From assembly GCF_000219215.1 (NCBI RefSeq), contig NC_015723.1:2170001-2234000 (forward strand): 64,000 nt of DNA, given 5' to 3'. Numbering within the stretch: position 1 is the first letter of the stretch; every line of letters begins with the position of its first letter. This document shows, piece after piece, positions 1-8,195 of the stretch. This DNA is from Cupriavidus necator N-1. GTDB lineage: Bacteria > Pseudomonadota > Gammaproteobacteria > Burkholderiales > Burkholderiaceae. A program made the position numbers and the translations under genes. Below the pieces are notes generated by a model. That model searched no databases, had not been told where the DNA came from, and worked only from the letters and a program-made list of their open reading frames with translations.

Positions 1-59
1 TCGGACGGGTTGCCGCCGAAATCGTCGCGGCTGACCTTGTACAGGGCTTCGGCGTTCAT
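1..59 (-). CDS. Partial gene downstream of ctaD in the oxidase operon
   Basis: The ATG (complement of 57-59) overlaps the TGA stop of the oxidase subunit I gene as ATGA, so this frame is probably translationally coupled to it. Only about 19 codons lie in the window. They read MNAEALYKVSRDDFGGNPS and are too short to identify. In caa3-type operons the next genes are usually a small membrane protein, the CtaG copper chaperone or subunit III, so an oxidase-related role is inferred from position only. Confidence 0.55.
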   Translation of the reverse strand, partial: MNAEALYKVSRDDFGGNPS

Positions 60-1813
60 GCGACGGCTCCGCGGCTGGCATGCGGTTCAGGCTCGGCCCC
101 GCCCTCTTCCGGCGGCGCGTTCTGCGCGATAAAGTCCTCACGCGCGCCCGGCACGCTGTAGGCATAGGCCCAGCGGTACACCACCGGCAGGTGCGGCCCC
201 CAGTTGCCGTGCGCGGGCGGGGTCTGCGGCGTCTGCCATTCCAGCGAGGCGGCGCGCCACGGGTTGGCGTCGGCCTTGCGGCCATGCCACAGGCTCCACA
301 CCAGGTTGAAGACAAAGAGCAACTGCGCCGTGGCGACGATGAACGCGGCCACCGAGATATACATGTTCATCACATGCGCAGATTCCGGGATAAAGGCGTA
401 GTTCTCGTAGGCGTAGTAGCGGCGCGGCATGCCCAGCACGCCCAGGTAGTGCATCGGGAAGAAGATGGCATAGGTGCCGACGAAGGTGACCCAGAAATGG
501 ATCCGGCCCATGTTGTCGTCCAGCATCCGGCCCGTTACCTTCGGGTACCAGTGATAGATGCCGCCGAACACCACCAGGATCGGCGACACGCCCATCACCA
601 TGTGGAAGTGCGCCACCACGAAGTAGGTGTTGGACAGCGGGATATCCACGCTCACATTGCCCAGGAACAGCCCGGTCAGGCCGCCGATGACGAAGGTGCT
701 GATGAAGGCGATCGCGAACAGCATGGGCACGGTGAAATGGATATCGCCGCGCCATAGCGTGATGACCCAGTTGTAAACCTTGATCGCGGTGGGGATGGCG
801 ATGACCAGCGTGGTGGTGGCAAAGAAGAAGCCGAAGTACGGGTTCATGCCGCTGACGAACATGTGGTGGGCCCACACCACCACCGACAGCACGCCGATCG
901 CCAGGATTGCCCACACCATGGTGCGGTAGCCGAAGATGCTCTTGCGCGAATGCACGCTGACCAGGTCCGAGACGATGCCGAAGGCAGGCAGCGCGACGAT
1001 ATACACCTCCGGGTGGCCGAAGAACCAGAACAGGTGCTGGAACAGCAGCGGGCTGCCGCCCTTGTATGACAGCTGCTGCCCCATCGATACCATCGCCGGC
1101 ATGAAGAAGCTGGTGCCGAGGGTCTTGTCCAGCAGCATCATCACCGCCGACACGAACAGCGCCGGGAACGCCAGCAGCGCCAGGATGGTGGCCATGAAGA
1201 TGCCCCACACCGACAGCGGCATGCGCAGCAGCGTCATCCCTTCCGTGCGCGCCTGCAGCACGGTGGTGACATAGTTGAGGCCGCCCATGGTGGCCGCGAC
1301 GATAAAGATCGCCAGTGACACCAGCATCAGGATGATGCCCCATTCATGGCCTGGGGTGCCGGCCAGGATGGCCTGCGGCGGATACAGCGTCCAGCCCGCG
1401 CCGGTGGGCCCGCCGGGCACGAAGAAGCTGGTCAGAAGCACGATCACCGACAGCAGGTAGACCCAGAAGCTGAGCATGTTGAGGAAGGGGAACACCATGT
1501 CGCGCGCCCCCACCATCAGCGGGATCAGGTAGTTGCCGAAGCCGCCCAGGAACAGCGCGGTCAGCAGGTAGATCACCATGATCATGCCGTGCATGGTGAC
1601 GAACTGGTAGTAGCGGTTGGCGTCGATGAACTCGAAGCGCCCCGGGAAGCCGAGCTGCATGCGCATCAGGTTGGACAGCGCCACGCCCACCAGGCCCACC
1701 ATGATCGCCACGATGGTGTACTGCACGGCGATCACCTTGTGGTCCTGGCTCCAGACATAGCGGGTCCAGAAGCTCTGCGGCGCGTGATGGGCGGCATCAT
1801 CGGCGTAAGCCAT
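56..1813 (-). CDS. ctaD: Cytochrome c oxidase subunit I (caa3/aa3 type)
   Basis: This is the catalytic subunit of a heme-copper terminal oxidase, which reduces O2 to water in the inner membrane and pumps protons. The 585-residue protein has about twelve hydrophobic segments. It carries family signatures: HGMIMV near the first heme ligand, FGHPEVY (the CuB histidine cross-linked to tyrosine), HHMF (two CuB ligands) and HFHMVMG (the heme ligands). The reading frame extends further upstream, but the ATG at 1813 is chosen because GAGGAG lies 7 bases before it and the earlier residues are Arg/Pro-rich and unlike the family. It follows the subunit II gene by 10 bases, so the two form an operon. Family identity is certain. 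The caa3 label rests on the cytochrome c domain of its partner. Confidence 0.96.
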   Translation of the reverse strand: MAYADDAAHHAPQSFWTRYVWSQDHKVIAVQYTIVAIMVGLVGVALSNLMRMQLGFPGRFEFIDANRYYQFVTMHGMIMVIYLLTALFLGGFGNYLIPLMVGARDMVFPFLNMLSFWVYLLSVIVLLTSFFVPGGPTGAGWTLYPPQAILAGTPGHEWGIILMLVSLAIFIVAATMGGLNYVTTVLQARTEGMTLLRMPLSVWGIFMATILALLAFPALFVSAVMMLLDKTLGTSFFMPAMVSMGQQLSYKGGSPLLFQHLFWFFGHPEVYIVALPAFGIVSDLVSVHSRKSIFGYRTMVWAILAIGVLSVVVWAHHMFVSGMNPYFGFFFATTTLVIAIPTAIKVYNWVITLWRGDIHFTVPMLFAIAFISTFVIGGLTGLFLGNVSVDIPLSNTYFVVAHFHMVMGVSPILVVFGGIYHWYPKVTGRMLDDNMGRIHFWVTFVGTYAIFFPMHYLGVLGMPRRYYAYENYAFIPESAHVMNMYISVAAFIVATAQLLFVFNLVWSLWHGRKADANPWRAASLEWQTPQTPPAHGNWGPHLPVVYRWAYAYSVPGAREDFIAQNAPPEEGGAEPEPHASRGAVA

Positions 1814-1823
1814 GCGGGTCTCC

Positions 1824-3182
1824 TCACTTCCTGGCGGGCGCGGGCGCCGCCGAGGGCGGCACGGCCACGGCCGTCGAAGTCGTATAGGTGCCGGACGCAG
1901 CCCCGGGCGTGGCAGCGGGTGCCCCGGAGCCAGCGGTTGCCGTGGTAGCGGCGCTGGTCGCGGCGGCCGGGCCGGCGGGCACGTCCGCGGGAGCGACCGG
2001 CGCAACGGTTCCCGCCTCGGCCGCGCCGCTGCCGGCCGACTTGATATAGGCGGTCAGCGCCGCGACCTCGTCCTCGCTCATCGGCAACTTCGGCATCACC
2101 GGCCCGAAGCCTTTGACCAGGCGCGCATGCGGGTCGGTGATCTCCTTGTGCAGGAAGGCATCGTCCACCTTGGCGCTGCTGCCGTCGGCAAAGGTCTCGG
2201 TCTTGCCGTACAGGCCCTTCCAGGTCGGCCCCACACCCGGATTGCCGTCGATGCTGTGGCAGCCGACGCAGCCCTTGCTCTGCGCCAGCGCGCGGCCCTT
2301 CTCGACGGTGCCGGCGTCGCCCGCTGCGCCCGGTGCGGCAGCGGCCATTGCCGCCGGCGGTGCCGCGGCCTTCGCCAGCGTCATGGCAAAGGTCTGCTGC
2401 TTCGCCAGCCATGCCTCGTACGCAGCCGGTTCTTCCACCACCACCGTGCCGCGCATGTTGTAGTGCCCCACGCCGCACAGCTGCGCGCACAGGACGTCGA
2501 AGCGGCCCGTCTGCGTCGGCGTGAACCAGAACGACGTCACCATGCCCGGCACCATGTTCATGCGCGCGCGGAACGGCGGCACATAGAAATCATGCAGCAC
2601 GTCCTTGGAGCGCAACAGCACCTTGACCGGCTTGTTCAGCGGCAGGTGCACCTCCGGGCCGACGATCACGATATTGTCCAGGCCGCGCGGATCGTCGGGG
2701 TCCAGGCCGAGCGGATTCGCACCGGTGACAAAGCGCGGATCGGAAGCACCCAGCTGGCCGCTCTTGCCCGGAAAGCGGAAGGCCCAGGACCACTGCTGCC
2801 CCACCACTTCCATCACCATCGCGTCGCGCGGCGGGCGCACGTAGTCGGCGTAGACGAACAGGCCCGGCGCCAGCAATGCCACCACGCCCAGCGTGGTGCC
2901 CCCGATCAGCCACAGTTCAAGCTTGCTGTTCTCCGGGTGGTAGGACGCGCGGTGGCCGGTGCCGCCATTGGGGTGCGGCGCCTCATGCCGGTAGCGCCAG
3001 ACGATGTAGCCGACAAACAGGTTGATGCCAATAAAGAAAATGCCGGTGATGACCAGGGTAATGGTCAGCGTGTCGTCCATCTGCTTCCAGTTGGACGCCA
3101 GCGGAGTCGCCCACCACGGGCTCAGGAAATGGAAGAGCACCGAAGCGACGACCATGACTACGAGTGCGATGGCCAACGCCAT
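1824..3182 (-). CDS. ctaC: Cytochrome c oxidase subunit II with fused cytochrome c domain
   Basis: This subunit receives electrons, carries the CuA centre, and here has its own heme c domain, as in caa3 oxidases. Two N-terminal membrane helices (about residues 1-25 and 40-65) are followed by a periplasmic cupredoxin domain. The CuA site CAQLCGVGHYNM lies near residues 235-250. A class I cytochrome c domain follows with CVGCH near residue 300 and a distal Met in PVMPKLPM. The last 70 residues are Ala/Pro/Thr-rich and look disordered. A GTG at 3188 is also possible, but AGGAGG abuts that codon and sits 6 bases before the ATG at 3182, so 3182 is preferred. It is first of the genes seen in this operon, ahead of ctaD. 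The fusion removes the need for a separate soluble cytochrome c. Confidence 0.95.
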   Translation of the reverse strand: MALAIALVVMVVASVLFHFLSPWWATPLASNWKQMDDTLTITLVITGIFFIGINLFVGYIVWRYRHEAPHPNGGTGHRASYHPENSKLELWLIGGTTLGVVALLAPGLFVYADYVRPPRDAMVMEVVGQQWSWAFRFPGKSGQLGASDPRFVTGANPLGLDPDDPRGLDNIVIVGPEVHLPLNKPVKVLLRSKDVLHDFYVPPFRARMNMVPGMVTSFWFTPTQTGRFDVLCAQLCGVGHYNMRGTVVVEEPAAYEAWLAKQQTFAMTLAKAAAPPAAMAAAAPGAAGDAGTVEKGRALAQSKGCVGCHSIDGNPGVGPTWKGLYGKTETFADGSSAKVDDAFLHKEITDPHARLVKGFGPVMPKLPMSEDEVAALTAYIKSAGSGAAEAGTVAPVAPADVPAGPAAATSAATTATAGSGAPAATPGAASGTYTTSTAVAVPPSAAPAPARK

Positions 3183-3447
3183 ATCCACCCTCCTACTCGC
3201 GCGCGGCGAGGGATGTGCAAGTCACGCAGGTAGACATAAGACTAGTGCATGCCGTCAGGTCACTGCAAGGCGACATGCCAATGCATTGGTGTCGCACTGC
3301 ACAAGCGCGCAGGGCGGGAAAAAGCGGCGGCGGGAACCCCTGGTTCCGGCCGCCGCAGACCTTGCGCGCGTATCCGCCCAGAGGCTGGCGCGCGCAATGC
3401 AACCGTCATGTGCGGGCGCCTCACCGCGCCCTGCCCCGATGCGATTG

Positions 3448-3951
3448 TCAGTGCGATACGTCCTTGCTCTCCAGCTTCCAGTAGCACGCCGCCGCGGCCA
3501 TCCCGAAAATCAGGTGCCCGATAAACGTATGCCACCCACGCACCTCGACAAACCAGTGGAAGGCCCGCGTCATCACATAGAAATTGAAGAAATACACCAC
3601 CAGGCCGAATACGGCACCCGCCAGCATTGCCATGCCCAGGCTCGAATCCAGCGTGAATGGCGCGATGATGGCCGCCAGGATCATGCCCAGCACGGCACCC
3701 AGCACGAAATGGATCACCAGCGCCGCGGCCACGGTGCCGACGGTGAACGTTGCGCTCTGCAGCACGCTCTGGCCCATCAGGATCCCGGCGATCATGCGCG
3801 TGGCTACCCACGGGTTCACGCCCGACACCATCGACGACCAGAACAGCTCCAGCACCAGCAGCAACGCCCCGGCCGCCAGCCCCGAGACCGCTGCCGCGGT
3901 CCAGTCCGGCTGCCGCCGCACGTAGTGGTGCGATTGCATGTGAAGTTCCAT
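3448..3951 (-). CDS. Small four-helix inner-membrane protein of unknown function
   Basis: The 167-residue protein starts MELHMQSHHYVRR and then shows about four hydrophobic segments separated by short loops. No enzymatic motif is visible. The ATG at 3951 is chosen over upstream in-frame ATGs because GGAGG stands just before it and the upstream residues are Cys/Arg/Pro-rich and non-membrane. It lies 260 bases upstream of the oxidase operon on the same strand, and divergently from a 59-residue membrane protein. A link to respiration is only a guess from location. Confidence 0.75.
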   Translation of the reverse strand: MELHMQSHHYVRRQPDWTAAAVSGLAAGALLLVLELFWSSMVSGVNPWVATRMIAGILMGQSVLQSATFTVGTVAAALVIHFVLGAVLGMILAAIIAPFTLDSSLGMAMLAGAVFGLVVYFFNFYVMTRAFHWFVEVRGWHTFIGHLIFGMAAAACYWKLESKDVSH

Positions 3952-4234
3952 AGCCACCTCCGTCTCTCTCGGTCTGCGGGGCATTGGACTGGAATGGGAA
4001 CGGGGCCCCGCGTCTCTGATCAGCATAGGACACGTGTTTCCCGCTTCGGGGTTCGCATGGCGAAAAACGTGGGGCATGCGTACGCAGCGCAACGCCTGAA
4101 CGGGCCTATGTGCGCGCATCGGTACCTGGGTGGCATCCGCACCGCCCGGGCTCGGGACAATACCGATGCACGCAGCCGTGCATCGGGCACACACTGCCTA
4201 TACTGGAATCACAAAAGAGAGACAGGAGACCACC

Positions 4235-4414
4235 ATGCACTTCACCGCGCATGATCTTGTATTCCTGATTCCGATGGCGCTGGTAGGCGTGATCGCCATG
4301 GGTTCGATCCCGGTGACCGCCAAATTCCTGCGCATCAGTTGCCGCACCATGGGCGCCCTGATCGGCGCGCTGGTTGCGGTGTTGGTGCTAGAGGCATTAC
4401 CGCTGCTGATCTGA
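4235..4414 (+). CDS. 59-residue membrane protein, unknown
   Basis: The frame encodes MHFTAHDLVFLIPMALVG and continues with two hydrophobic stretches (about residues 8-28 and 38-57) separated by a short cationic loop, so it is predicted to span the membrane twice. The start ATG has CAGGAGA 8 bases upstream. The frame opens further upstream without a better ribosome site. It is followed after 43 bases by another tiny membrane protein with its own strong Shine-Dalgarno, so the pair may be one transcript. No family was recognised. Confidence 0.6.
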   Translation: MHFTAHDLVFLIPMALVGVIAMGSIPVTAKFLRISCRTMGALIGALVAVLVLEALPLLI

Positions 4415-4457
4415 CCCCCAGAGGTCGGGCAGACGGTTTTTGGGGAGGAGGGCCGTT

Positions 4458-4622
4458 ATGTCGATCGGCCTGCTCGCTGCCGTCATGGCGGCGCTGCTGT
4501 TCATTACCGTCCTGCGGGCCATCTGGCGCTGCAGCCATCCGTACCGGATGCGCTACCGGCGCTGCGCTGCGCAACGGCAACGCGCGGGGCTGTGCCGGCA
4601 TACGCTGCGACGGCACGGCTAG
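4458..4622 (+). CDS. 54-residue protein with one membrane helix and a cationic tail
   Basis: The ATG is preceded by GGAGGAGG, one of the strongest ribosome binding sites in the window, which is the main evidence for this short gene. The product has a single hydrophobic helix (about residues 3-23) and then a strongly basic tail containing four cysteines (for example RRCAAQRQRAGLCRHTLRR). It may be a small membrane-anchored protein. The function is unknown and the family was not recognised. Confidence 0.5.
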   Translation: MSIGLLAAVMAALLFITVLRAIWRCSHPYRMRYRRCAAQRQRAGLCRHTLRRHG

Positions 4623-4677
4623 CAGTAGCACGACCCCGCTTGCACCTTCCCCGGTACGCGAACCGGGCAATCGCCCG

Positions 4678-5694
4678 TCACGCCGTCGGCGCGCGCAACG
4701 CCGCCAGCGGCGCGTTCACTGACTCTCCCAGCCGCTCCATCAGCGAATAGCGCGCCACGTAGTGCCGGAAGTGCTCGAGGAACGCCGCCTCGGCCGGCGT
4801 CTGGCGCCGCTCCGGATTCCACAGCAGGTACATGTCGATATCGGCCACGCCCTCTTCGGGCGGCAGGCGCCACAGCCGTTGCTGGGCGACATCGTCGGCA
4901 ACGATATGTTCCGGCAGGCAGCCAATGCCATAGCCCGCGAACACCAGGCGCCGGATTTCATCGAGGCTGGGCGAGGTCGCGACGATGCGGCCCGAAAAAC
5001 CGTGCTGGTCGCGGAAAACGGCCAGTGGCGCCAGCACGTCGCCAAGCTGGTCGCTGCTGAACGACACGAAATTCTCTGCCAGCAGGTCGGCAATGGCCAG
5101 CCCGGTGCGCCCGAACAGCCGGTGATGGCGCCCGCAGAAGATGGCGTAGCGCTGGCGCAGGAACAGCATGTGCTCAAGCCCGTCGCCCGACTGCCGGCCC
5201 GACTGCCGGTACAGGCTCAGGCCCACGCCGGCAGCCTTCTGCGCGAGCGCGTCTGCGATCTCGGTGCTGCGCATCACGTCCACCTGCAGCGTGACGCGCG
5301 GATGCTGCCGATGGAACGCGGCCAGGCATTCGTCATAGACGCCGGAATGGATCCGGCTCACGGTCAGCAGCCGCAGCAGGCCGCTGACTTCATCCTGCTG
5401 CTCCGCCAGTTCCGCCCCCAGCCGCGCCACGCTGCCATAGACATCGGTGGCGATGCGCAGCACCTCTTCGCCGGCCCGGGTCAGGCGGAAATTGCTGCCG
5501 CGCCGCTCGATCAGCGTGTGTCCCAGATGCTCTTCGAGCCGGCGCAAGGCCAGGCTCACCGCCGGCTGGGTGATATGCAGCCGCACCGCGGCGCGGCTCA
5601 GGCTGCGCTCGTGGACGATGGTCAGGAATGTGCGCAGCAGGTTCCAGTCGAGCCGGTCGGTCAGCAGGGCCCGGTCCAGGGCAGAACGCTCCAT
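4678..5694 (-). CDS. LysR-family transcriptional regulator
   Basis: The 338-residue protein has the LysR winged helix-turn-helix at about residues 15-75 (NLLRTFLTIVHERSLSRAAV, then the recognition helix QPAVSLALRRLE), followed by a periplasmic-binding-like effector domain. It is divergent from the MFS-deacetylase-amidase cassette that starts at 5826, the classic LysR arrangement, so it probably controls that operon in response to a substrate. The ATG at 5694 is chosen because the helix-turn-helix begins about 20 residues later and GGTGG precedes it. The effector is unknown. Confidence 0.88.
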   Translation of the reverse strand: MERSALDRALLTDRLDWNLLRTFLTIVHERSLSRAAVRLHITQPAVSLALRRLEEHLGHTLIERRGSNFRLTRAGEEVLRIATDVYGSVARLGAELAEQQDEVSGLLRLLTVSRIHSGVYDECLAAFHRQHPRVTLQVDVMRSTEIADALAQKAAGVGLSLYRQSGRQSGDGLEHMLFLRQRYAIFCGRHHRLFGRTGLAIADLLAENFVSFSSDQLGDVLAPLAVFRDQHGFSGRIVATSPSLDEIRRLVFAGYGIGCLPEHIVADDVAQQRLWRLPPEEGVADIDMYLLWNPERRQTPAEAAFLEHFRHYVARYSLMERLGESVNAPLAALRAPTA

Positions 5695-5731
5695 CACGCC
5701 ACCGTATAAATTCAGATTATATGAAAAATAA

Positions 5732-5771
5732 ATATTAGAAATTTGACTGATGTTTGTCAACGGGCGATAAC
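5732..5771. promoter_or_regulatory. Overlapping divergent sigma70-type promoters
   Basis: On the minus strand TTGACA (complement of 5755-5760), a 17-base spacer and TAATAT (complement of 5732-5737) form a near-consensus promoter for the LysR gene. On the plus strand TTGACT (5743-5748), 17 bases and GATAAC (5766-5771) form a weaker promoter for the MFS operon. The two overlap, as expected if the regulator represses itself while activating the operon. Motifs are seen directly; activity is inferred. Confidence 0.55.
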
Positions 5772-5825
5772 TCCTCCCACAGCTGCCCCTGATGCAGCGG
5801 CACAAACATAGTGAGGAGCCAGTCC

Positions 5826-7136
5826 ATGCAAGTGTCCCCTTCCGGCACGCGCCAGCCCGTGCGCGCCGCCACGGCCGCCTTTGTCGGCACCATGATCGAG
5901 TGGTACGACTTCTACATCTACGCTACCGCCGCCGCGCTGGTGTTCGGCCCGCTGTTCTTCCCCGGCGGCGACCCCTTCCTGAGCACGCTGGCGTCATTCG
6001 GCACCTTCGCGGTCGGGTTCTTTGCCCGTCCGCTCGGCGGCATCGTGTTCGGCCACTGGGGCGACCGCATCGGCCGCAAGAAGGCGCTGATGACCACGCT
6101 CATGATGATGGGCGTGGCCACCATCGGCATCGGCCTGCTGCCGACCTACGCCACCGCGGGCGCCATCGCGCCGGTGCTGCTGGTGCTGCTGCGCGTGGTG
6201 CAGGGCATCGCCGTGGGCGGCGAATGGGGCGGCGCGGTGCTGATGGCGGGCGAGCATGCCCCCAAGGGCCGCCGCACCTTCTTCGCCTCGTTCGCGCAGC
6301 TCGGCAGCCCGGCCGGCCTGATCCTGTCGCTGCTGGCTTTCCGCGCGGTGACATCGATGGAGCACGACGTGTTCATGGACTGGGGCTGGCGCCTGCCATT
6401 CCTGGCCAGCGCGGCGCTGCTGCTGGTGGGCGTGGCGATCCGGCTGGGCGTGAACGAATCGCCCGAGTTCGCGCAGGTGCAGGCGCAGCGCAAGACCGCC
6501 AGGCTGCCGATTGCCGAAGTCTGGCGCACGGCCCGCGTGCCGGTGCTGCTGTGCATCGGCGCCAATACCATCGGCATTGCCGGGGTGTACTTCACCAACA
6601 CTTTCATGATTGCGTACACCACGCAATACCTGTCGCTGTCCAGGACGCTGATTCTCGACTGCCTGTTCGCCGTGGCCATCATCCAGTTCCTGGCGCAGCC
6701 GCTGGCCGCCTGGCTGGCCGAGAAGCTTGGCGGCGCGCGCTTCCTCAAGCTGGCCGCGCTGCTGGCCATGGCTTCCCCCTATCCGATGTTCCTGCTGGTG
6801 CAGACGCGCCAGGCGCCGGCCATCGTGCTCGGCATCGCGCTGGCGGTGGTGTGCATGGCGAGCTTCTATTCGGTGATCGCGGGCTTTGTCAGCGGTGTCT
6901 TCGAAACGCGCGTGCGCTACTCGGCGATCTCGTTGTCCTACCAGGTCTGCGGCGCGGTGGCGGGCGGGCTGACACCGCTGGTGGGGACCATCCTCGCGCA
7001 GCGCTTCCAGGGCCAATGGTGGCCGCTGGCGGTGTTCTACACCTTGCTGGCCGGCGTGTCGCTGCTGTGCATCGCCAGCATCGATGCACGCCAGCGCCAG
7101 CAACCACAACCCGCCGCGCAAGCCGCGCAGGCCTGA
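5826..7136 (+). CDS. MFS transporter, metabolite:H+ symporter family
   Basis: The 436-residue protein has about twelve hydrophobic segments. It carries the N-terminal signature MIEWYDFYIY and the loop 2-3 motif GHWGDRIGRKKALM typical of the metabolite:H+ symporter branch (ShiA/ProP/KgtP-like carriers of organic acids and betaines). A GTG lies 15 bases upstream, but the ATG at 5826 has GAGGAG at a good distance and is preferred. It is the first gene of an operon with a deacetylase-like enzyme and an M20-type amidase, so it probably imports the compound they act on. The substrate cannot be read from sequence. Confidence 0.9.
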   Translation: MQVSPSGTRQPVRAATAAFVGTMIEWYDFYIYATAAALVFGPLFFPGGDPFLSTLASFGTFAVGFFARPLGGIVFGHWGDRIGRKKALMTTLMMMGVATIGIGLLPTYATAGAIAPVLLVLLRVVQGIAVGGEWGGAVLMAGEHAPKGRRTFFASFAQLGSPAGLILSLLAFRAVTSMEHDVFMDWGWRLPFLASAALLLVGVAIRLGVNESPEFAQVQAQRKTARLPIAEVWRTARVPVLLCIGANTIGIAGVYFTNTFMIAYTTQYLSLSRTLILDCLFAVAIIQFLAQPLAAWLAEKLGGARFLKLAALLAMASPYPMFLLVQTRQAPAIVLGIALAVVCMASFYSVIAGFVSGVFETRVRYSAISLSYQVCGAVAGGLTPLVGTILAQRFQGQWWPLAVFYTLLAGVSLLCIASIDARQRQQPQPAAQAAQA

Positions 7137-7163
7137 CGCCTTTCCACGGACATTGCCAACCCC

Positions 7164-8195
7164 ATGCTGACGTTTTTCCATCCCGAGCAATTGCTGCACC
7201 ATCCGCAGAGTTACTACTCGCGCGGCAAGATGCGCTCGCCGCAGGAGCTGCCCGCGCGGGCACAGCGGCTGGTGCAGGCGGCAGAGGCGCTTGGCTTCGC
7301 GCTCCACGCCCCCGCTGACCACGGCCTCGCGCCGCTCGCCGCCGTGCACGACCAGCCTTACCTGCAGTTCCTGCAGGACGCCCATGCCAGCTGGCGCGAG
7401 CTGCCGGAGGACTGGGGCGACGAGGTCATGTCCAATATCTTCGTGCGCGAGCCCAACGCCCTGCGCGGCGTGCTGGCGCAGGCCGCGCGCTATCTCGCCG
7501 ACGGCAGCTGCCCGGTGGGCCTGAACACCTGGCGCTCGGCCTACTGGTCGGCGCAGAGCGCGGTGGCCGGCGCCCTGGCGCTGCTGGACGGCGAACGCAG
7601 CGCCTACGCCTTGTGCCGGCCGCCGGGCCATCATGCCCGGCGCGACGCGGCGGGCGGCTTCTGCTACCTGAACAATGCCGCGATCGCCGCCCAGGCCCTG
7701 CGCGCGCGCTTTGGCCGCGTGGCCATCCTCGATACCGACATGCACCACGGCCAGGGCATCCAGGAGATCTTCTACGACCGGGCCGATGTGCTCTACGTGT
7801 CGATCCACGGCGACCCGACCAATTCCTATCCGGTGGTCGCGGGCTTCGACGATGAGCACGGCCGCGGCGCAGGCGCCGGCCACAACCTCAACCTGCCGAT
7901 GCCGCACCGTTCGCCCGAGTCAGTCTTCTTCGACAAGCTGGACACGGCGCGCGGCGCCATCGAACGCTTCCAGGCAGACGCGCTGGTGCTGTCGCTTGGC
8001 TTCGACATCTACCGCGAGGATCCGCAGTCGCTGGTGGACGTGTCCACCGAAGGCTTCGGCCGCCTCGGCCGCGCCGTTGCCTCACTTGGCCTGCCCACGC
8101 TGATCGTGCAGGAAGGCGGCTACCACCTCGATTCGCTCGCCGCCAATGCAAAGGCCTTCTTCGGCGGCATCCAACAGTCAGGAACGGGCGCATGA
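7164..8195 (+). CDS. Histone deacetylase-like acetylpolyamine amidohydrolase
   Basis: This is a Zn-dependent amidohydrolase of the arginase/deacetylase fold, 343 residues. RPPGHH at 152-157 holds the tandem catalytic histidines. DTDMHHGQG at 190-198 holds two Zn ligands, Asp192 and His194. A further Asp in LSLGFD and the transition-state Tyr in EGGY follow. The length and the N-terminal loop (FFHPEQLLHHPQSYYSRGKM) match bacterial acetylpolyamine amidohydrolases, which remove acetyl groups from acetylated polyamines or related amides. It sits between a transporter and an M20-type amidase and overlaps the latter by ATGA, so the two are co-translated. The natural substrate could be another N-acyl amide. 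Confidence 0.88.
   Translation: MLTFFHPEQLLHHPQSYYSRGKMRSPQELPARAQRLVQAAEALGFALHAPADHGLAPLAAVHDQPYLQFLQDAHASWRELPEDWGDEVMSNIFVREPNALRGVLAQAARYLADGSCPVGLNTWRSAYWSAQSAVAGALALLDGERSAYALCRPPGHHARRDAAGGFCYLNNAAIAAQALRARFGRVAILDTDMHHGQGIQEIFYDRADVLYVSIHGDPTNSYPVVAGFDDEHGRGAGAGHNLNLPMPHRSPESVFFDKLDTARGAIERFQADALVLSLGFDIYREDPQSLVDVSTEGFGRLGRAVASLGLPTLIVQEGGYHLDSLAANAKAFFGGIQQSGTGA

Noticed and set aside
5994..7907. A 637-codon open frame antisense to the MFS and deacetylase genes
   Set aside because: It is His/Arg/Gln-rich without any domain, spans two well-supported genes on the other strand and is a product of high GC content.
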